Below, piece by piece: positions 32,973 to 42,124 of a DNA stretch of 64,000 bases. The position numbers were made by a program, and so were the translations under genes. This DNA is from JANMZO01 sp963763135 (GTDB taxonomy: Bacteria; Actinomycetota; Acidimicrobiia; Acidimicrobiales; JANYDT01), in NCBI GenBank assembly GCA_963763135.1, contig CAVXNJ010000013.1, positions 62,001 through 126,000 on the forward strand, read 5' to 3'. The notes below the pieces were generated by a model. It did no database searches and was not told the origin of the DNA. It saw nothing but the letters and a program-made list of their open reading frames with translations. Numbering within the stretch: the first letter of the stretch is position 1; each line of letters begins with the position of its first letter.

Positions 32973-33724
32973 GTCCCGTCGAATCAGCAACACCACCCGC
33001 CCGGTGGCACCGAATGTGTCATGTCAGTCGATATCGGACGCAGGCCTGTCGTGGCGTGGTCGTGCTGATAGTCGCGTTCACCGCCGCGATTGGTGTGACG
33101 CGTCCAGCCGTCGCCCATTCGGGAAAGGGAACAATCAGGATTGCTTCGGCGGAGGTGACTGCACCTCTCACGGTCCGGTATCAGGTCGTGATCACGTTCA
33201 ACGGTGATGGTCATCTCGCCCCGTCGGCGGTGGCAACCGTGGTCGCCGAAGCCGACGGGTTGCGTGTAGGACCGGTCCCGTTGGCCGCTGTCCCGGGCAG
33301 CAAAGGGACCTACGAAGCAACGGTGCAGTTTCCGAGCTCGGGGGTGTGGCAAACCCGGTTTAGTGCACTCGCTCCAACCGCGTTTCTTGAACGCACCGAA
33401 ACAGTCACGGAACCCACGACGACAACCGTGTTACCAACGACCGTCCCGCCGACCGTCCCGGAGACGGCCCTGTCGACAGTGCCTGCCGTGCCGGTGAGCG
33501 ATTCGGCACCAGCGGAAACGTCAACGGTCGTATCCGAGGTGGCGGAGTCGGTGGTCGCTGCAGACACGACGGCTGCTTTGAAGCCGAGTCCGACCGTTGG
33601 GCAGCCGGATCGAAGTCGGGGTGCCGGTTCGTTGATCGTCATCGGAGGCATCGCCGCCCTACTGGTGCTCGTGGGCGCAGGGTTCATTCGTTACCGGCGC
33701 TCAAGGGGTGGCCGTGATGCGTAA
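32969..33724 (+). CDS. YtkA/FixH-like exported protein with membrane anchor
   Basis: 251 residues: signal peptide ending near RPAVAHSGKG, an immunoglobulin-like beta domain (about 50-135; VRYQVVITFNGDGHLAP, GSKGTYEATVQFPSSGVWQ), a Thr/Pro/Val-rich stalk (about 145-215) and a C-terminal membrane helix (about 222-243) with basic tail. The beta domain matches YtkA-like/FixH-like modules, often found beside copper genes. ATGA overlaps both the upstream stop and the coupling pattern of the operon. A surface-displayed copper- or redox-linked role is inferred. Confidence 0.7.
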   Translation: MSPVESATPPARWHRMCHVSRYRTQACRGVVVLIVAFTAAIGVTRPAVAHSGKGTIRIASAEVTAPLTVRYQVVITFNGDGHLAPSAVATVVAEADGLRVGPVPLAAVPGSKGTYEATVQFPSSGVWQTRFSALAPTAFLERTETVTEPTTTTVLPTTVPPTVPETALSTVPAVPVSDSAPAETSTVVSEVAESVVAADTTAALKPSPTVGQPDRSRGAGSLIVIGGIAALLVLVGAGFIRYRRSRGGRDA

Positions 33725-34844
33725 CCGCCTTCGAGCGGACTCCGTTCGCGGCTACGGCGCTGTTGACTCGAACCGGGAGTTCGTCGTGGGGTCGAATCGT
33801 GGTGACCGAGCGCGCCGTCAACTGACCAGAGCTTCGCTAGGTGTGGCTTGTCTAGTGTCGCTGGCCGTGCTGGCCGGCTGCTCGCAGTCCGAGCGATCGT
33901 CGGGTGCGTCGCCTGGGCTGGTGGGGTTCGAGCAGCCAGCCGAGGGCGAGATCGGCGCGCAGATCGCTTCGTATGAGCTCGTGACAGGAAAGGTTCAGCG
34001 GGTTCCGGTCGGCCTGATCCGTGGTGGCGGTGGGTTGGTTGGTTACGGGTCGGTGACTATGGACTTCGCATATGTGGGTGACGGAACGAAAAAGCTGGAC
34101 AACGCGCCGGTAACGGCGTCAATCAAGGCCCCATACGTGCTCGTCGCTGGTCACACCGCAGCACAGGATGTGACCGGACCCAGGATCATTCAGCCGTCTG
34201 AGGGCACCGGTGTCTACCGTGGCGAGGTTGCCTTCGACCGTGCCGGTATCTGGCTCGTGCAAATCACCGCGAAACTCGCAGACGGGGCCGTGCAAACGCA
34301 GGCAACGTTTGAAGTGTTTAACAGCGCAGCGTTTCCCGCTCCCGGTGACGTGGCCCCAAGAACGATCAATCGGCTGCCGGGAGACACGACCGTGAATCCG
34401 TCGGCGATCGATTCGCGAGCCAGCGCTGACGTTGCGGTCCCTGACCCGGAGCTTCACGCAGAAACAATCGCTGACGCCATCGCCGCTCAACGCCCGGTCA
34501 TGGTCGTGGTGTCTACGCCGGTGTATTGCGTCAGCCGGTTCTGTGGTCCAATCACCGACACCGTTTCGCAACTGGCCAAGACCCAAGACAGCGACGCTCC
34601 GAACGCTATGGCGTTCGTGCACATCGAAGTTTGGAACGACTTCTCGTCGAGCGCCATCAACCGTGAAGCCGCTGAATGGATCAAACGGTCCGATCGAGAA
34701 ATCCAGGAACCCTGGGTGTTCGTTATCGGGCGTGACGGCCGCATCATCGATCGTTTCGACAACGTCGTGTCCGACGCCGATCTCAAGGCCGCAATTCTCG
34801 CGGCGACCAACTCCGGAACGCTCCCCAAAAAGGAAACGACATGA
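33717..34844 (+). CDS. Lipoprotein with thioredoxin-like domain
   Basis: 375 residues from the ATG at 33717, overlapping the previous gene by 8 bp. A late signal sequence (LGVACLVSLAVLAGCSQ, lipid Cys about residue 56) is preceded by an unusually long cytosolic lead. A beta domain (about 75-200) is followed by a thioredoxin fold (about 245-370) with VMVVVSTPVYCVSRFCGP, a Cys-x4-Cys site, and EPWVFVIGRDGRIIDRFDN. The Cys spacing differs from CxxC and resembles the CuxxxC sites of copper chaperones of the Sco type, so thiol redox or copper delivery is possible. Confidence 0.72.
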   Translation: MRNRLRADSVRGYGAVDSNREFVVGSNRGDRARRQLTRASLGVACLVSLAVLAGCSQSERSSGASPGLVGFEQPAEGEIGAQIASYELVTGKVQRVPVGLIRGGGGLVGYGSVTMDFAYVGDGTKKLDNAPVTASIKAPYVLVAGHTAAQDVTGPRIIQPSEGTGVYRGEVAFDRAGIWLVQITAKLADGAVQTQATFEVFNSAAFPAPGDVAPRTINRLPGDTTVNPSAIDSRASADVAVPDPELHAETIADAIAAQRPVMVVVSTPVYCVSRFCGPITDTVSQLAKTQDSDAPNAMAFVHIEVWNDFSSSAINREAAEWIKRSDREIQEPWVFVIGRDGRIIDRFDNVVSDADLKAAILAATNSGTLPKKETT

Positions 34845-35476
34845 AACCTTCACGTTCTAACCCGCACGCGGCCTGCACGACCGCGACTGAACATCGCGTG
34901 ATTACCCGCCGGGGCACGATCCCGAGAATGCTCGCCGGTTTGGTCGTTGTCGTTCTCGTCGCCGGATGCAGCAGCAGCAAAACGTCATCGGACAGCACGG
35001 CGTCTGGCACGGCTGCGGCCGGGTCAACGGCGTCACTGGACATGTCGGCCGTGAAGACCTACGAGCTACCCGCACCGGTGCACGTTGACACGCAAGTGTC
35101 GTATCCGCAAAGCCCACCGGTCGGCGGTGACCATAACCCGGCGTGGCAGAACTGCGGTTTCTACGCCGACGCGGTACAAAACGAGACGGCCGTTCATTCC
35201 ATGGAACACGGAGCGGTTTGGGTCACCTACCGCCCCGATCTACCAGCGGAGGAAATCGATACGTTACGCGCGCTTACGGCCAATCAACCGTATCTGCTGA
35301 TCTCTGCGTTCCCCGCATTGACGTCGCCTGTGGTTCTGACGGGCTGGGGTCATCAGTTGGCCGTTGCCAGTGTCGCCGATCCGCGCTTTGCCGCGTTCAT
35401 CGCAACCTACCAACAGGGACCCCAAACGCTTGAGCCGGGGGCACCGTGCACCGGTGCGATCGGGCAACCGCAATGA
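34841..35476 (+). CDS. DUF3105 lipoprotein
   Basis: 211 residues. Signal with lipobox LVAGCSSS (Cys about 44). The mature protein carries the DUF3105 signatures SYPQSPPVGGDHNPAWQNCG and TAVHSMEHGAVWVTYRP, with conserved His and Cys, and later GWGHQLAV. DUF3105 proteins are common beside DUF305 proteins in actinobacteria; function is unknown, but the His/Cys pattern suggests metal binding. ATGA overlap with the upstream gene and with the downstream DUF305 gene. Confidence 0.8.
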   Translation: MKPSRSNPHAACTTATEHRVITRRGTIPRMLAGLVVVVLVAGCSSSKTSSDSTASGTAAAGSTASLDMSAVKTYELPAPVHVDTQVSYPQSPPVGGDHNPAWQNCGFYADAVQNETAVHSMEHGAVWVTYRPDLPAEEIDTLRALTANQPYLLISAFPALTSPVVLTGWGHQLAVASVADPRFAAFIATYQQGPQTLEPGAPCTGAIGQPQ

Positions 35477-36270
35477 GACGTTACACGCCGATTCTGCTCG
35501 CGGCTCTCCTGCCGGTCGCGTTCCTCACCGGGTTCCTGGCACGAGGCGGATCAACGAATGATGAATCGACACCAACGAAATCTGCCAACACCACTGTCAC
35601 TTCCACCCCGGGTGAGGGATCGGTCGAAGTTGGTTTCACCAGAGACATGTCGGTCCATCACGGACAGGCCGTCGACATGGCCGAACGCATTCGGGCACGA
35701 TCGACCGACGACGCACTACGGCTCCTTGCGACTGACATCGTCTTGACCCAACAGAGCCAGATCGGACGGTTCCGTGGCTGGCTCGAACAATGGAACCTGC
35801 CGGCGTCATCGACCGCCGCACCGATGCTGTGGATGACCTCGCCGGCACGGGACCCGGGCCCGGGAGACACCCATGACAGCGTTCCTTCCTCCTCAATAGC
35901 CGACACCGCCGACACTTCCGAAACCGCCGACAGTCAGGCTTCGAGCAGCAAGACGCCCTCCACTACCGCGTCTGCGATGGCCGAAATGGCCGGTATGGCG
36001 GGCTCGACACCGGCCACGGTGATGCCCGGTATGGCGTCGCGTGCTGACGTGAACGCGCTTTCCACACTCCCGGCGGCCGATGCCGAACGTTCGTTTCTGC
36101 AACTCATGATCGCCCATCACGAAGGCGGCGTCGTAATGGCTACCGCAGTGCTGTTTCGGACCGAACGCCCCGAGGTCATACAGATCGCGAAATCGATCAT
36201 CACCTCACAAACCGGTGAGATCGCAGCGATGCGCAAACTCCTCGCAACCCGAACAACAGGAGCCCCATGA
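35473..36270 (+). CDS. DUF305 exported protein
   Basis: 265 residues: N-terminal membrane/signal segment (PILLAALLPVAFLTGFLARGG), then two DUF305 halves. The first has FTRDMSVHHGQAVDMAERI (about 56-74) and the second FLQLMIAHHEGGVVMATAVL (about 207-226); each HHxxAxxM-type motif is a likely metal site in a four-helix bundle. Between them is a Ser/Thr/Ala/Met-rich stretch (about 135-195). DUF305 proteins accompany copper and silver resistance genes. Coupled by ATGA overlaps on both sides. Confidence 0.82.
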   Translation: MRRYTPILLAALLPVAFLTGFLARGGSTNDESTPTKSANTTVTSTPGEGSVEVGFTRDMSVHHGQAVDMAERIRARSTDDALRLLATDIVLTQQSQIGRFRGWLEQWNLPASSTAAPMLWMTSPARDPGPGDTHDSVPSSSIADTADTSETADSQASSSKTPSTTASAMAEMAGMAGSTPATVMPGMASRADVNALSTLPAADAERSFLQLMIAHHEGGVVMATAVLFRTERPEVIQIAKSIITSQTGEIAAMRKLLATRTTGAP

Positions 36271-38405
36271 CAACGCAGGTTTCCGTGTTTCGAGTTGAAG
36301 AACTCGACTGTGCCACCGAAGAGAACGAACTCCGCGAGGTCCTCACGCCGCTTGCGGGTGTGCGGGGACTGGAGTTCGACCTCGTCGCCCGACACGTGCG
36401 CGTTCGTCATGAATTGGAGACGACCGAGCCGATCGTGGCAGCGATCCGCTCCGCCGGTATGCGACCAAAACTGCTAATCGCCACACCAACGGCAGCAAAC
36501 ACCCGGTCGTTGTCGACGCGCACCATAGTCACCACCATCGCGGCTGGCGTGTTGGCGATCGGGTCCGAGGTGATCGTGATCGCCGGCGCTGACGAGCAGT
36601 CGATCCCAGTCGCAGTTATGGCCGTAGCTGCAATAGCACTCGGGGGCCGTGACACCCTCCGCAAAGGATTCCAGGCGCTGATCACACGGCGACTCACCAT
36701 GGCGCTTCTGATGTCCGTGGCAGTACTAGGTGCACTCATTATCGGGCAGTGGCCGGAGGCCGCGGTCGTGATCTGGCTGTTCGGGCTGGCGGAATTGATC
36801 GAGGCCCTCAGCCTGGAACGGGCCCGCAACGCCATCCGGTCACTCGTTGCGCTCGCACCCGAAACTGCGTTGGTGCGAGCCGACGGCGGGTGGGTTTCCA
36901 CGGCGACCGGAGACATTCCGGTCGGTGCGATCCTGTCCGTGAAACCAGGTGAACGCATCGCCCTCGATGGCGTCGTGTCGTTCGGTGTCTCAACCGTGAA
37001 CCAGGCCCCTATCACCGGTGAGTCCATCCCGGTTGCGAAGGAGATCGGCTCGGCCGTCTTCGCCGGAACGATCAACGAACGCGGCACGCTCGAAATCACC
37101 GTGACCGCCGAGAAAGGTGAAGGCACCCTCGACCGTATCGCCCGCTCGATCCAAGCCGCGCAAGCCGAGAAAGCACCCGCTCAACGATTCGTTGACCGAT
37201 TCGCCTCGGTCTACACGCCACTGGTGTTTGTTGCTGCGATCGCCGTCGCGGTCATCCCACCACTCGTCAGCGACGGAACCTGGCGTGACTGGTTCTACAA
37301 AGCCTTGGTCCTCCTGGTGCTCGCATGCCCGTGCGCGCTCGTGATCTCCACCCCCGTCACGGTCGTGTCAGGGCTTGGAGGTGCTGCCCGACGCGGGATC
37401 CTGATCAAAGGCGGCATTCATCTTGAACAAGCGAGGCGACTCACCACCGTTGCGCTCGACAAGACCGGCACCCTGACCCATGGCAAACCTGGCCTCACCG
37501 ATCTCGTTCCAATCGGTAACGCGACCCGCGACGATGTGCTCCGGATTGCCGCGTCACTCGATTCGCTGTCCGAGCATCCCGTCGCACACGCCATCGTGAC
37601 CGCGTGGACCGGCACTCTCGACCCTGTCACCAACTTCCAAGCCATCCCCGGCCGGGGCGTCACCGGCACCATCAACAACGTCACGTACCTCGTCGGCAAC
37701 CATCGCCTGGCCGAAGAAACCGGCGTCTGCAACCCTGAACTCGAAGCGATCCTGCAAGGTTTCGAAAACGACGCCAAAACCGCGGTCGTGCTGATTACCG
37801 AACACGAGGCCCTCGCCGTCTTCGCGGTTGCTGACACCATCCGACCGGAGTCGGTCAAAGCCGTTGCCGACCTTCGAGCCCTTGGAGTCACCGTGGTCAT
37901 GCTCACCGGCGACAACCAACGAACCGCAACTGCCGTTGCCCGCGCCATCGGCATCACCGACGCCCACGGTGATCTACTCCCCGACGACAAACTTCGCATC
38001 GTCACCGAACTCAGCCAACACGGCCACGTTGCCATGATCGGCGACGGCGTCAACGACGCACCCGCACTCGCCAAAGCAACGCTCGGCATCGCCATGGGCG
38101 CAGCCGGAACCGACACCGCAATCGAGACCGCCGACATTGCACTCATGGACGACGACCCCCGCAAAGTCGCTGAAACGATTCGCATCTCACGCCACACCTC
38201 ACACGTCCTATGGCAAAACATCACCGTTGCGCTCAGCGTGAAAATCGTGTTCCTCGCCCTCACCCTCGCCGGGACCGCGTCGCTGTGGGTCGCCGTACTC
38301 GCCGACATGGGCGCAAGCCTCGTCGTGATCGCGAACGGTCTCCGACTCCTACGCCGTCCGTCGCATGACCGTCAGGTCACCAGCGACAAGGCAACCCGAT
38401 CATGA
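36267..38405 (+). CDS. P1B-type ATPase, CadA/ZntA-like (Cd/Zn/Pb efflux)
   Basis: 712 residues. N-terminal metal-binding domain with EELDCATEENELREVL; membrane helices from about residue 85; actuator motif APITGESIPVAKE (about 247-259); membrane metal site ACPCALVIS (about 352-360); phosphorylation motif DKTGTLTHG (Asp about 396); HP locus SEHPVAHAIV; hinge GDGVNDAPALAKA (about 590-602). The CPC site followed by TPVTVV is the P1B-2 pattern for Zn, Cd and Pb rather than copper. Complete and intact. It lies within the copper-type operon between two DUF305 genes with ATGA overlaps, and is a close paralogue of 54902-57064. Confidence 0.92.
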   Translation: MTTQVSVFRVEELDCATEENELREVLTPLAGVRGLEFDLVARHVRVRHELETTEPIVAAIRSAGMRPKLLIATPTAANTRSLSTRTIVTTIAAGVLAIGSEVIVIAGADEQSIPVAVMAVAAIALGGRDTLRKGFQALITRRLTMALLMSVAVLGALIIGQWPEAAVVIWLFGLAELIEALSLERARNAIRSLVALAPETALVRADGGWVSTATGDIPVGAILSVKPGERIALDGVVSFGVSTVNQAPITGESIPVAKEIGSAVFAGTINERGTLEITVTAEKGEGTLDRIARSIQAAQAEKAPAQRFVDRFASVYTPLVFVAAIAVAVIPPLVSDGTWRDWFYKALVLLVLACPCALVISTPVTVVSGLGGAARRGILIKGGIHLEQARRLTTVALDKTGTLTHGKPGLTDLVPIGNATRDDVLRIAASLDSLSEHPVAHAIVTAWTGTLDPVTNFQAIPGRGVTGTINNVTYLVGNHRLAEETGVCNPELEAILQGFENDAKTAVVLITEHEALAVFAVADTIRPESVKAVADLRALGVTVVMLTGDNQRTATAVARAIGITDAHGDLLPDDKLRIVTELSQHGHVAMIGDGVNDAPALAKATLGIAMGAAGTDTAIETADIALMDDDPRKVAETIRISRHTSHVLWQNITVALSVKIVFLALTLAGTASLWVAVLADMGASLVVIANGLRLLRRPSHDRQVTSDKATRS

Positions 38406-39199
38406 CGAAACCGACTCCCACCGACGACCATCACGCAGCAACCGGCATTCACGAGACCCAACACGTGGACTCCGAACACGTGGACTCCGAACACGTGGAC
38501 CCCGAAGCCCTCGACCCCGAACACCTGGGCATCGAACCGGCGCCACAGCCCGAAGAGCCGGGTGAGGCTGACAGTGATCGCCAGCATTGGTACACGCGTC
38601 GCCAGGTGCTCGCAGCATCGTTTGCCGGGCTCGTGTTTGGTGTCGGCGTCGGGATGGCCTTCACCACGAAATCATGGGTGGACCGCGAACGTAACCGGAA
38701 CCGGCCAACCGACGTGGACCTCGGCTTCGTGAACGACATGCTCGACCACCACGACCAAGCCGTCGAAATGTCGCTCATCACCTTGAATACCCCAGGTATC
38801 AGCGGCGGCGTCCGCCAATTCGCCACTGAAGTCGTGATTTTTCAACGCTACGAAATCGGTCTCCTTGAGGGACGGCTCAACGTCTGGGGTGAGGAACGCG
38901 GCGCCGAGGATCGCACCGCTATGGCGTGGATGGGCATGGGAACCAACGTGAATGACATGCCCGGAATGGCCCGCCCATCAGATCTCGAACGACTCAGGAA
39001 CGCCACCGGTATCGGCGCTGACCGTGAATTCCTCACCTTGATGCGTGCACACCACGAAGGTGGCGTGCACATGGCCGAGTACGCGGCCGCAAACGCATCA
39101 GACACCGAAGTTGTCGCTCTCGCTGCGCGTATGGCCAACGTCCAAAAACTTGAGGTCACTGAATACACACGCTCCCTCAACGCACTCCCGAAATCCTGA
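38402..39199 (+). CDS. DUF305 protein with acidic repeat N terminus
   Basis: 265 residues. The first 60 are cytosolic, acidic and His-rich, with a (E/Q)HVDSE-type repeat encoded by three 15-bp tandem copies. A membrane or signal segment follows (RRQVLAASFAGLVFGVGVGM, about 62-81), then a DUF305 bundle with NDMLDHHDQAVEMSLITL and FLTLMRAHHEGGVHMAEY. The long acidic lead before the export segment is unusual. Second DUF305 protein of the operon; coupled upstream by ATGA. Confidence 0.8.
   Translation: MTKPTPTDDHHAATGIHETQHVDSEHVDSEHVDPEALDPEHLGIEPAPQPEEPGEADSDRQHWYTRRQVLAASFAGLVFGVGVGMAFTTKSWVDRERNRNRPTDVDLGFVNDMLDHHDQAVEMSLITLNTPGISGGVRQFATEVVIFQRYEIGLLEGRLNVWGEERGAEDRTAMAWMGMGTNVNDMPGMARPSDLERLRNATGIGADREFLTLMRAHHEGGVHMAEYAAANASDTEVVALAARMANVQKLEVTEYTRSLNALPKS
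38461..38505 (+). repeat. 15-bp tandem repeat, three copies
   Basis: ACACGTGGACTCCGA twice and ACACGTGGACCCCGA once, in frame within the DUF305 gene, encoding the repeated HVDSE/HVDPE segment. Confidence 0.85.
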
Positions 39200-39206
39200 C
39201 ACGCCC

Positions 39207-40298
39207 GTGCGACGACACCACCGACGCAAAATAGTCTGCGCACTGATGACCCTCGGTGTGGTTGTTCTGCCACCACTCCCGGCATCCGCGCACAGCGCCT
39301 CAAACACGCCTTCGTCGAACTTTCACGCCCGAGTCACGAACATCGTCCCCCGCAGCACTCGATTCAGTATCCAAGTAGTCGAAGCAACAAGCCGAGTCGA
39401 GCTGACGTGGCGCTCCGGTGAAGAACTTGCCGTGCCGGGCTATGACAACGAACCCTACCTGCGGGTCGGTCCCGACGGAGTCTTCGAAAACCAGGTAAGC
39501 AGCGCTACCTACTTGAATCGCGACCGCCAAGGCGCGACCTCGTTACCAGCCAACACTGGGCCCGACCAGCCGCCGGTCTGGAAACGCGTCGGTTCCGGGT
39601 CAACTGTTCGATGGCACGACCATCGGGTGCACTGGATGGGGTCCACCATTCCCCCAATCGTTGCCGGCAACCGAAACCGCCCGCATCAAATCCAAACCTG
39701 GACGATTCCCATCATCCAAGGCTCGATCCGGCACAACGTCGCGGGTGTTCTCACATGGGTCCCGGGCCCCTCGCCACTGCCATACCTTGGCGTGGCGGGC
39801 ATCATTGCCAGCGGTTCGCTACTGGTCGCAATCGCGATCCGACGGCGACACCGATTCATTCCGATCACGAAATGCGTCGCCGGCGCGGCCCTGACCCTCA
39901 TCGGGATCGATGCCATTCATTTGGTCAGTATTGCCGGTGGCGTTCGCGGTCCCGGGCTGATGGCCCGCGTAATCCAAATCGGCGCTTTGTCGTTTCCGGT
40001 GTGGATAGCTGGGCTCGTTGGGGCCTTCATGATCTTTCGATCTCGGCTTGATGGTCTGTATCTCACGGTTTTCGCCGCACTGTATGTCGCCGTTTCCGGT
40101 GGTTTTGCCGACCTCAATGTTCTGAGCTCATCTGCTACTGCATCGAGCCTTTCGATCGGATCCGTGCGGCTCCTCGTCACCGCAACCATTGCCCTCGGTG
40201 TAGCAATCACCGTTTCCGGCATCGTGCTCACCAGGAATGTCCATCCCACAACGAGCGCCCAATTACCCGATATGTCCGACTCGAAGGAGCTTTCTTGA
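39207..40298 (+). CDS. Exported polytopic membrane protein, function unknown
   Basis: About 363 residues from the GTG at 39207, chosen because it gives a signal peptide (RRKIVCALMTLGVVVLPPL, ASAHS) and starts 7 nt after the previous stop. An extracytoplasmic domain (about 30-185) has STVRWHDHRVHWMG, a cluster of three histidines and a methionine that could bind copper, and ends before about five membrane helices (about 188-345), the last containing SGGFADLNVLSSS. I know no named family. A decayed homologue lies at 49480-49665. Position between DUF305 and L,D-transpeptidase genes in the coupled operon suggests a surface metal role. Confidence 0.7.
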   Translation: MRRHHRRKIVCALMTLGVVVLPPLPASAHSASNTPSSNFHARVTNIVPRSTRFSIQVVEATSRVELTWRSGEELAVPGYDNEPYLRVGPDGVFENQVSSATYLNRDRQGATSLPANTGPDQPPVWKRVGSGSTVRWHDHRVHWMGSTIPPIVAGNRNRPHQIQTWTIPIIQGSIRHNVAGVLTWVPGPSPLPYLGVAGIIASGSLLVAIAIRRRHRFIPITKCVAGAALTLIGIDAIHLVSIAGGVRGPGLMARVIQIGALSFPVWIAGLVGAFMIFRSRLDGLYLTVFAALYVAVSGGFADLNVLSSSATASSLSIGSVRLLVTATIALGVAITVSGIVLTRNVHPTTSAQLPDMSDSKELS

Positions 40299-41089
40299 AC
40301 ACATACCGACAACCGATCCGACGTCGTACCAGCGTCGGATTGATGCTTTTCGCAACGGCGGTTCTGCCCTGGATTCCAGTACACGCTGAGGCTACGACAA
40401 CGCCAAACGTGCCAGCAACACCAAAAGTGCCAGCAACGCCAACGACACCGACGATTCCGGCTACATCGCAACGATCGTTCGCTCCCCCGGCAGTTTCGAT
40501 CGTTGCCACGGCCAAGAATCAGCGCACCCCGGTGTACTCCTCGCTTGCCAGTCCGAAGCCATTCGTAACGTTCGATAACAAAACGAACTTCTCAGGACGA
40601 CATGTCTTTCTCGTACTTGGAACTGAGCCCAGGGGTTACAAGGTTCTTGTTCCAATGCGACCGAATGGTCGAACCGGGTACGTCCGGACCGCAGACGTGA
40701 CGTTGTATCAACACGACTACGCAATCATCGTCGATCTACCAACCAAAACCCTTGTTGCCTTCAAAGCCGGTAAGGAATTCCTCCGCGAGAAGGTTGGTAT
40801 CGGAACAGATACATATCCGACGCCCACCGGACTGTTCTTCGCCCGGGAGCTCGCACGACCGTCAAATCCGCGCGGCGCCTATGGCGTATGGGCATTCGGT
40901 TTGTCCGGCTATTCAAACGTACTCACCAAGTTTGGTCGAGGTGATGGCCAAATAGGCATACACGGAACGAACCAGCCGTCGAAACTCGGAACCAAGGTCT
41001 CACACGGCTGCATTCGCATGAGCAATCAATCAATCTCAACACTCGCGAACATCCTGCCCCAGGGTGTCCCGGTGCAAATACTTGGATGA
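40295..41089 (+). CDS. L,D-transpeptidase (YkuD domain)
   Basis: 264 residues from a TTG start overlapping the upstream stop (TTGA). Signal peptide, a Thr/Pro/Ala/Val repeat stretch (about 33-56, NVPATPKVPATPTTPTIPAT), an SH3-like segment (about 60-130), then the YkuD domain (about 145-264) with IGIHGTNQPSKLG and the catalytic SHGCIRMSN (Cys about 239). L,D-transpeptidases make 3-3 peptidoglycan cross-links or attach proteins. Its presence in a metal operon with an NlpC/P60 hydrolase suggests wall remodelling or anchoring of the exported metal proteins; that is inference. Confidence 0.88.
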   Translation: MNTYRQPIRRRTSVGLMLFATAVLPWIPVHAEATTTPNVPATPKVPATPTTPTIPATSQRSFAPPAVSIVATAKNQRTPVYSSLASPKPFVTFDNKTNFSGRHVFLVLGTEPRGYKVLVPMRPNGRTGYVRTADVTLYQHDYAIIVDLPTKTLVAFKAGKEFLREKVGIGTDTYPTPTGLFFARELARPSNPRGAYGVWAFGLSGYSNVLTKFGRGDGQIGIHGTNQPSKLGTKVSHGCIRMSNQSISTLANILPQGVPVQILG

Positions 41090-41802
41090 CCGCCATGAAC
41101 CAAACGTCACACCCCGCAGACACCCCCACTCCGCACCGCGAACCGTTTCGGCGACGGCGCGCAAAAGCCGCTCGCAAATCACTTTCGGTAAACACCTGTG
41201 TCGTCGTGTTGGTGGCCGCGGTCCTCTCACCACGCCCAGCACAAGCCGATCCGCAAGACAACACCATCGCAATAGCTGCGAACAACGTGTTGGAAACCAT
41301 TGCAAAAACCGGACCTTCGTCAAGCTCGACGGAACGGGTCACCGCCGCGGCAGCAACGACGGACTCCACATACTCGGCTCAACTTCACGTCCTGGCTGAC
41401 GAGATCGACCGGACAGTTTCAATCGACCACGACGCACTGCTCCAGTCGTGGAACACGACCGATCCACGTCGGTTGAAGGTAGTTCTGACCGCCCTCTCAC
41501 TCGTTGGAACGCCGTACCGTTACGGTGGCAATTCGCCTGGCGGGTTCGACTGCTCCGGACTCACGTCATACGCATGGGGCGCCGTCGGTCTACGCATACC
41601 ACGCACGTCCGGTTCGCAGATCGCCGCAACGACGCCAAGAACAATGTCGGAGTTGCAACCTGGCGACCTTCTTTGGCGCCCCGGCCACATCGGCATGTCA
41701 ATCGGCTACGACGACCTCATGGTCAACGCAACACAAACCGGCAAACCGGTCGAAGTGAAACGGGCCGGACGAATCGTACGCGCCGGGTCGCCCGTCAACT
41801 GA
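41086..41802 (+). CDS. NlpC/P60 cell-wall peptidase
   Basis: 238 residues, ATGA overlap with the transpeptidase gene. Signal segment (VNTCVVVLVAAVLSPRPAQA), a helical spacer (about 50-115) and a C-terminal NlpC/P60 domain: GTPYRYGGNSPGGFDCSGLTSYAW (read in two parts, catalytic Cys about 155), then ELQPGDLLWRPGHIGMSIG (His about 200). These enzymes cut gamma-D-Glu-meso-DAP peptides. Complete. A decayed relative of its N terminus is at about 49700-49835. Confidence 0.88.
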   Translation: MTAMNQTSHPADTPTPHREPFRRRRAKAARKSLSVNTCVVVLVAAVLSPRPAQADPQDNTIAIAANNVLETIAKTGPSSSSTERVTAAAATTDSTYSAQLHVLADEIDRTVSIDHDALLQSWNTTDPRRLKVVLTALSLVGTPYRYGGNSPGGFDCSGLTSYAWGAVGLRIPRTSGSQIAATTPRTMSELQPGDLLWRPGHIGMSIGYDDLMVNATQTGKPVEVKRAGRIVRAGSPVN

Positions 41803-41806
41803 ACCT

Positions 41807-42124
41807 ATGAACCGCTCCGAAAGCACACGTGTTCTCGCCGTGCGGACTAACCGTCCAGCGAACAGCCGAGACCACAAGATGCGCTCCCCCGCCGTGATTA
41901 CGAAGCTCGTTGCGACGCTCATCGCAGTCACCGTGATCGCACCACACACCACGGCCGCCCAAACCATCGACCCGAACACAGCAACATCCACGTCGGCACC
42001 AAACACGACCGCCATGTCGACCTCGACGACCTCGACGACCGAATTCCCCACGTCGTGGCCCAGTACTCCCGTCCGTGTCCCAGGCGGCAAGGTGGGTCTG
42101 TCGGAATTTTTGTGTAAGTGCTGA
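41807..42124 (+). pseudogene. Exported protein cut by IS256-family insertion
   Basis: Starts 4 nt after the NlpC stop. The host part (41807-42093, 95 residues) has a signal segment (VITKLVATLIAVTVIAPHTTAAQ) and a Thr/Ser-rich stretch reaching PSTPVRVPGGK; the remaining residues are read from the IS end. The rest of the gene is not found on the other side of the element, so the 3' part was lost. Probably the last gene of the coupled operon. Family unknown. Confidence 0.7.

Noticed and set aside
38461..38505. Possible CRISPR-like repeats
   Set aside because: The units are 15 bp, contiguous and in frame inside a gene; there are no spacers and no cas genes.
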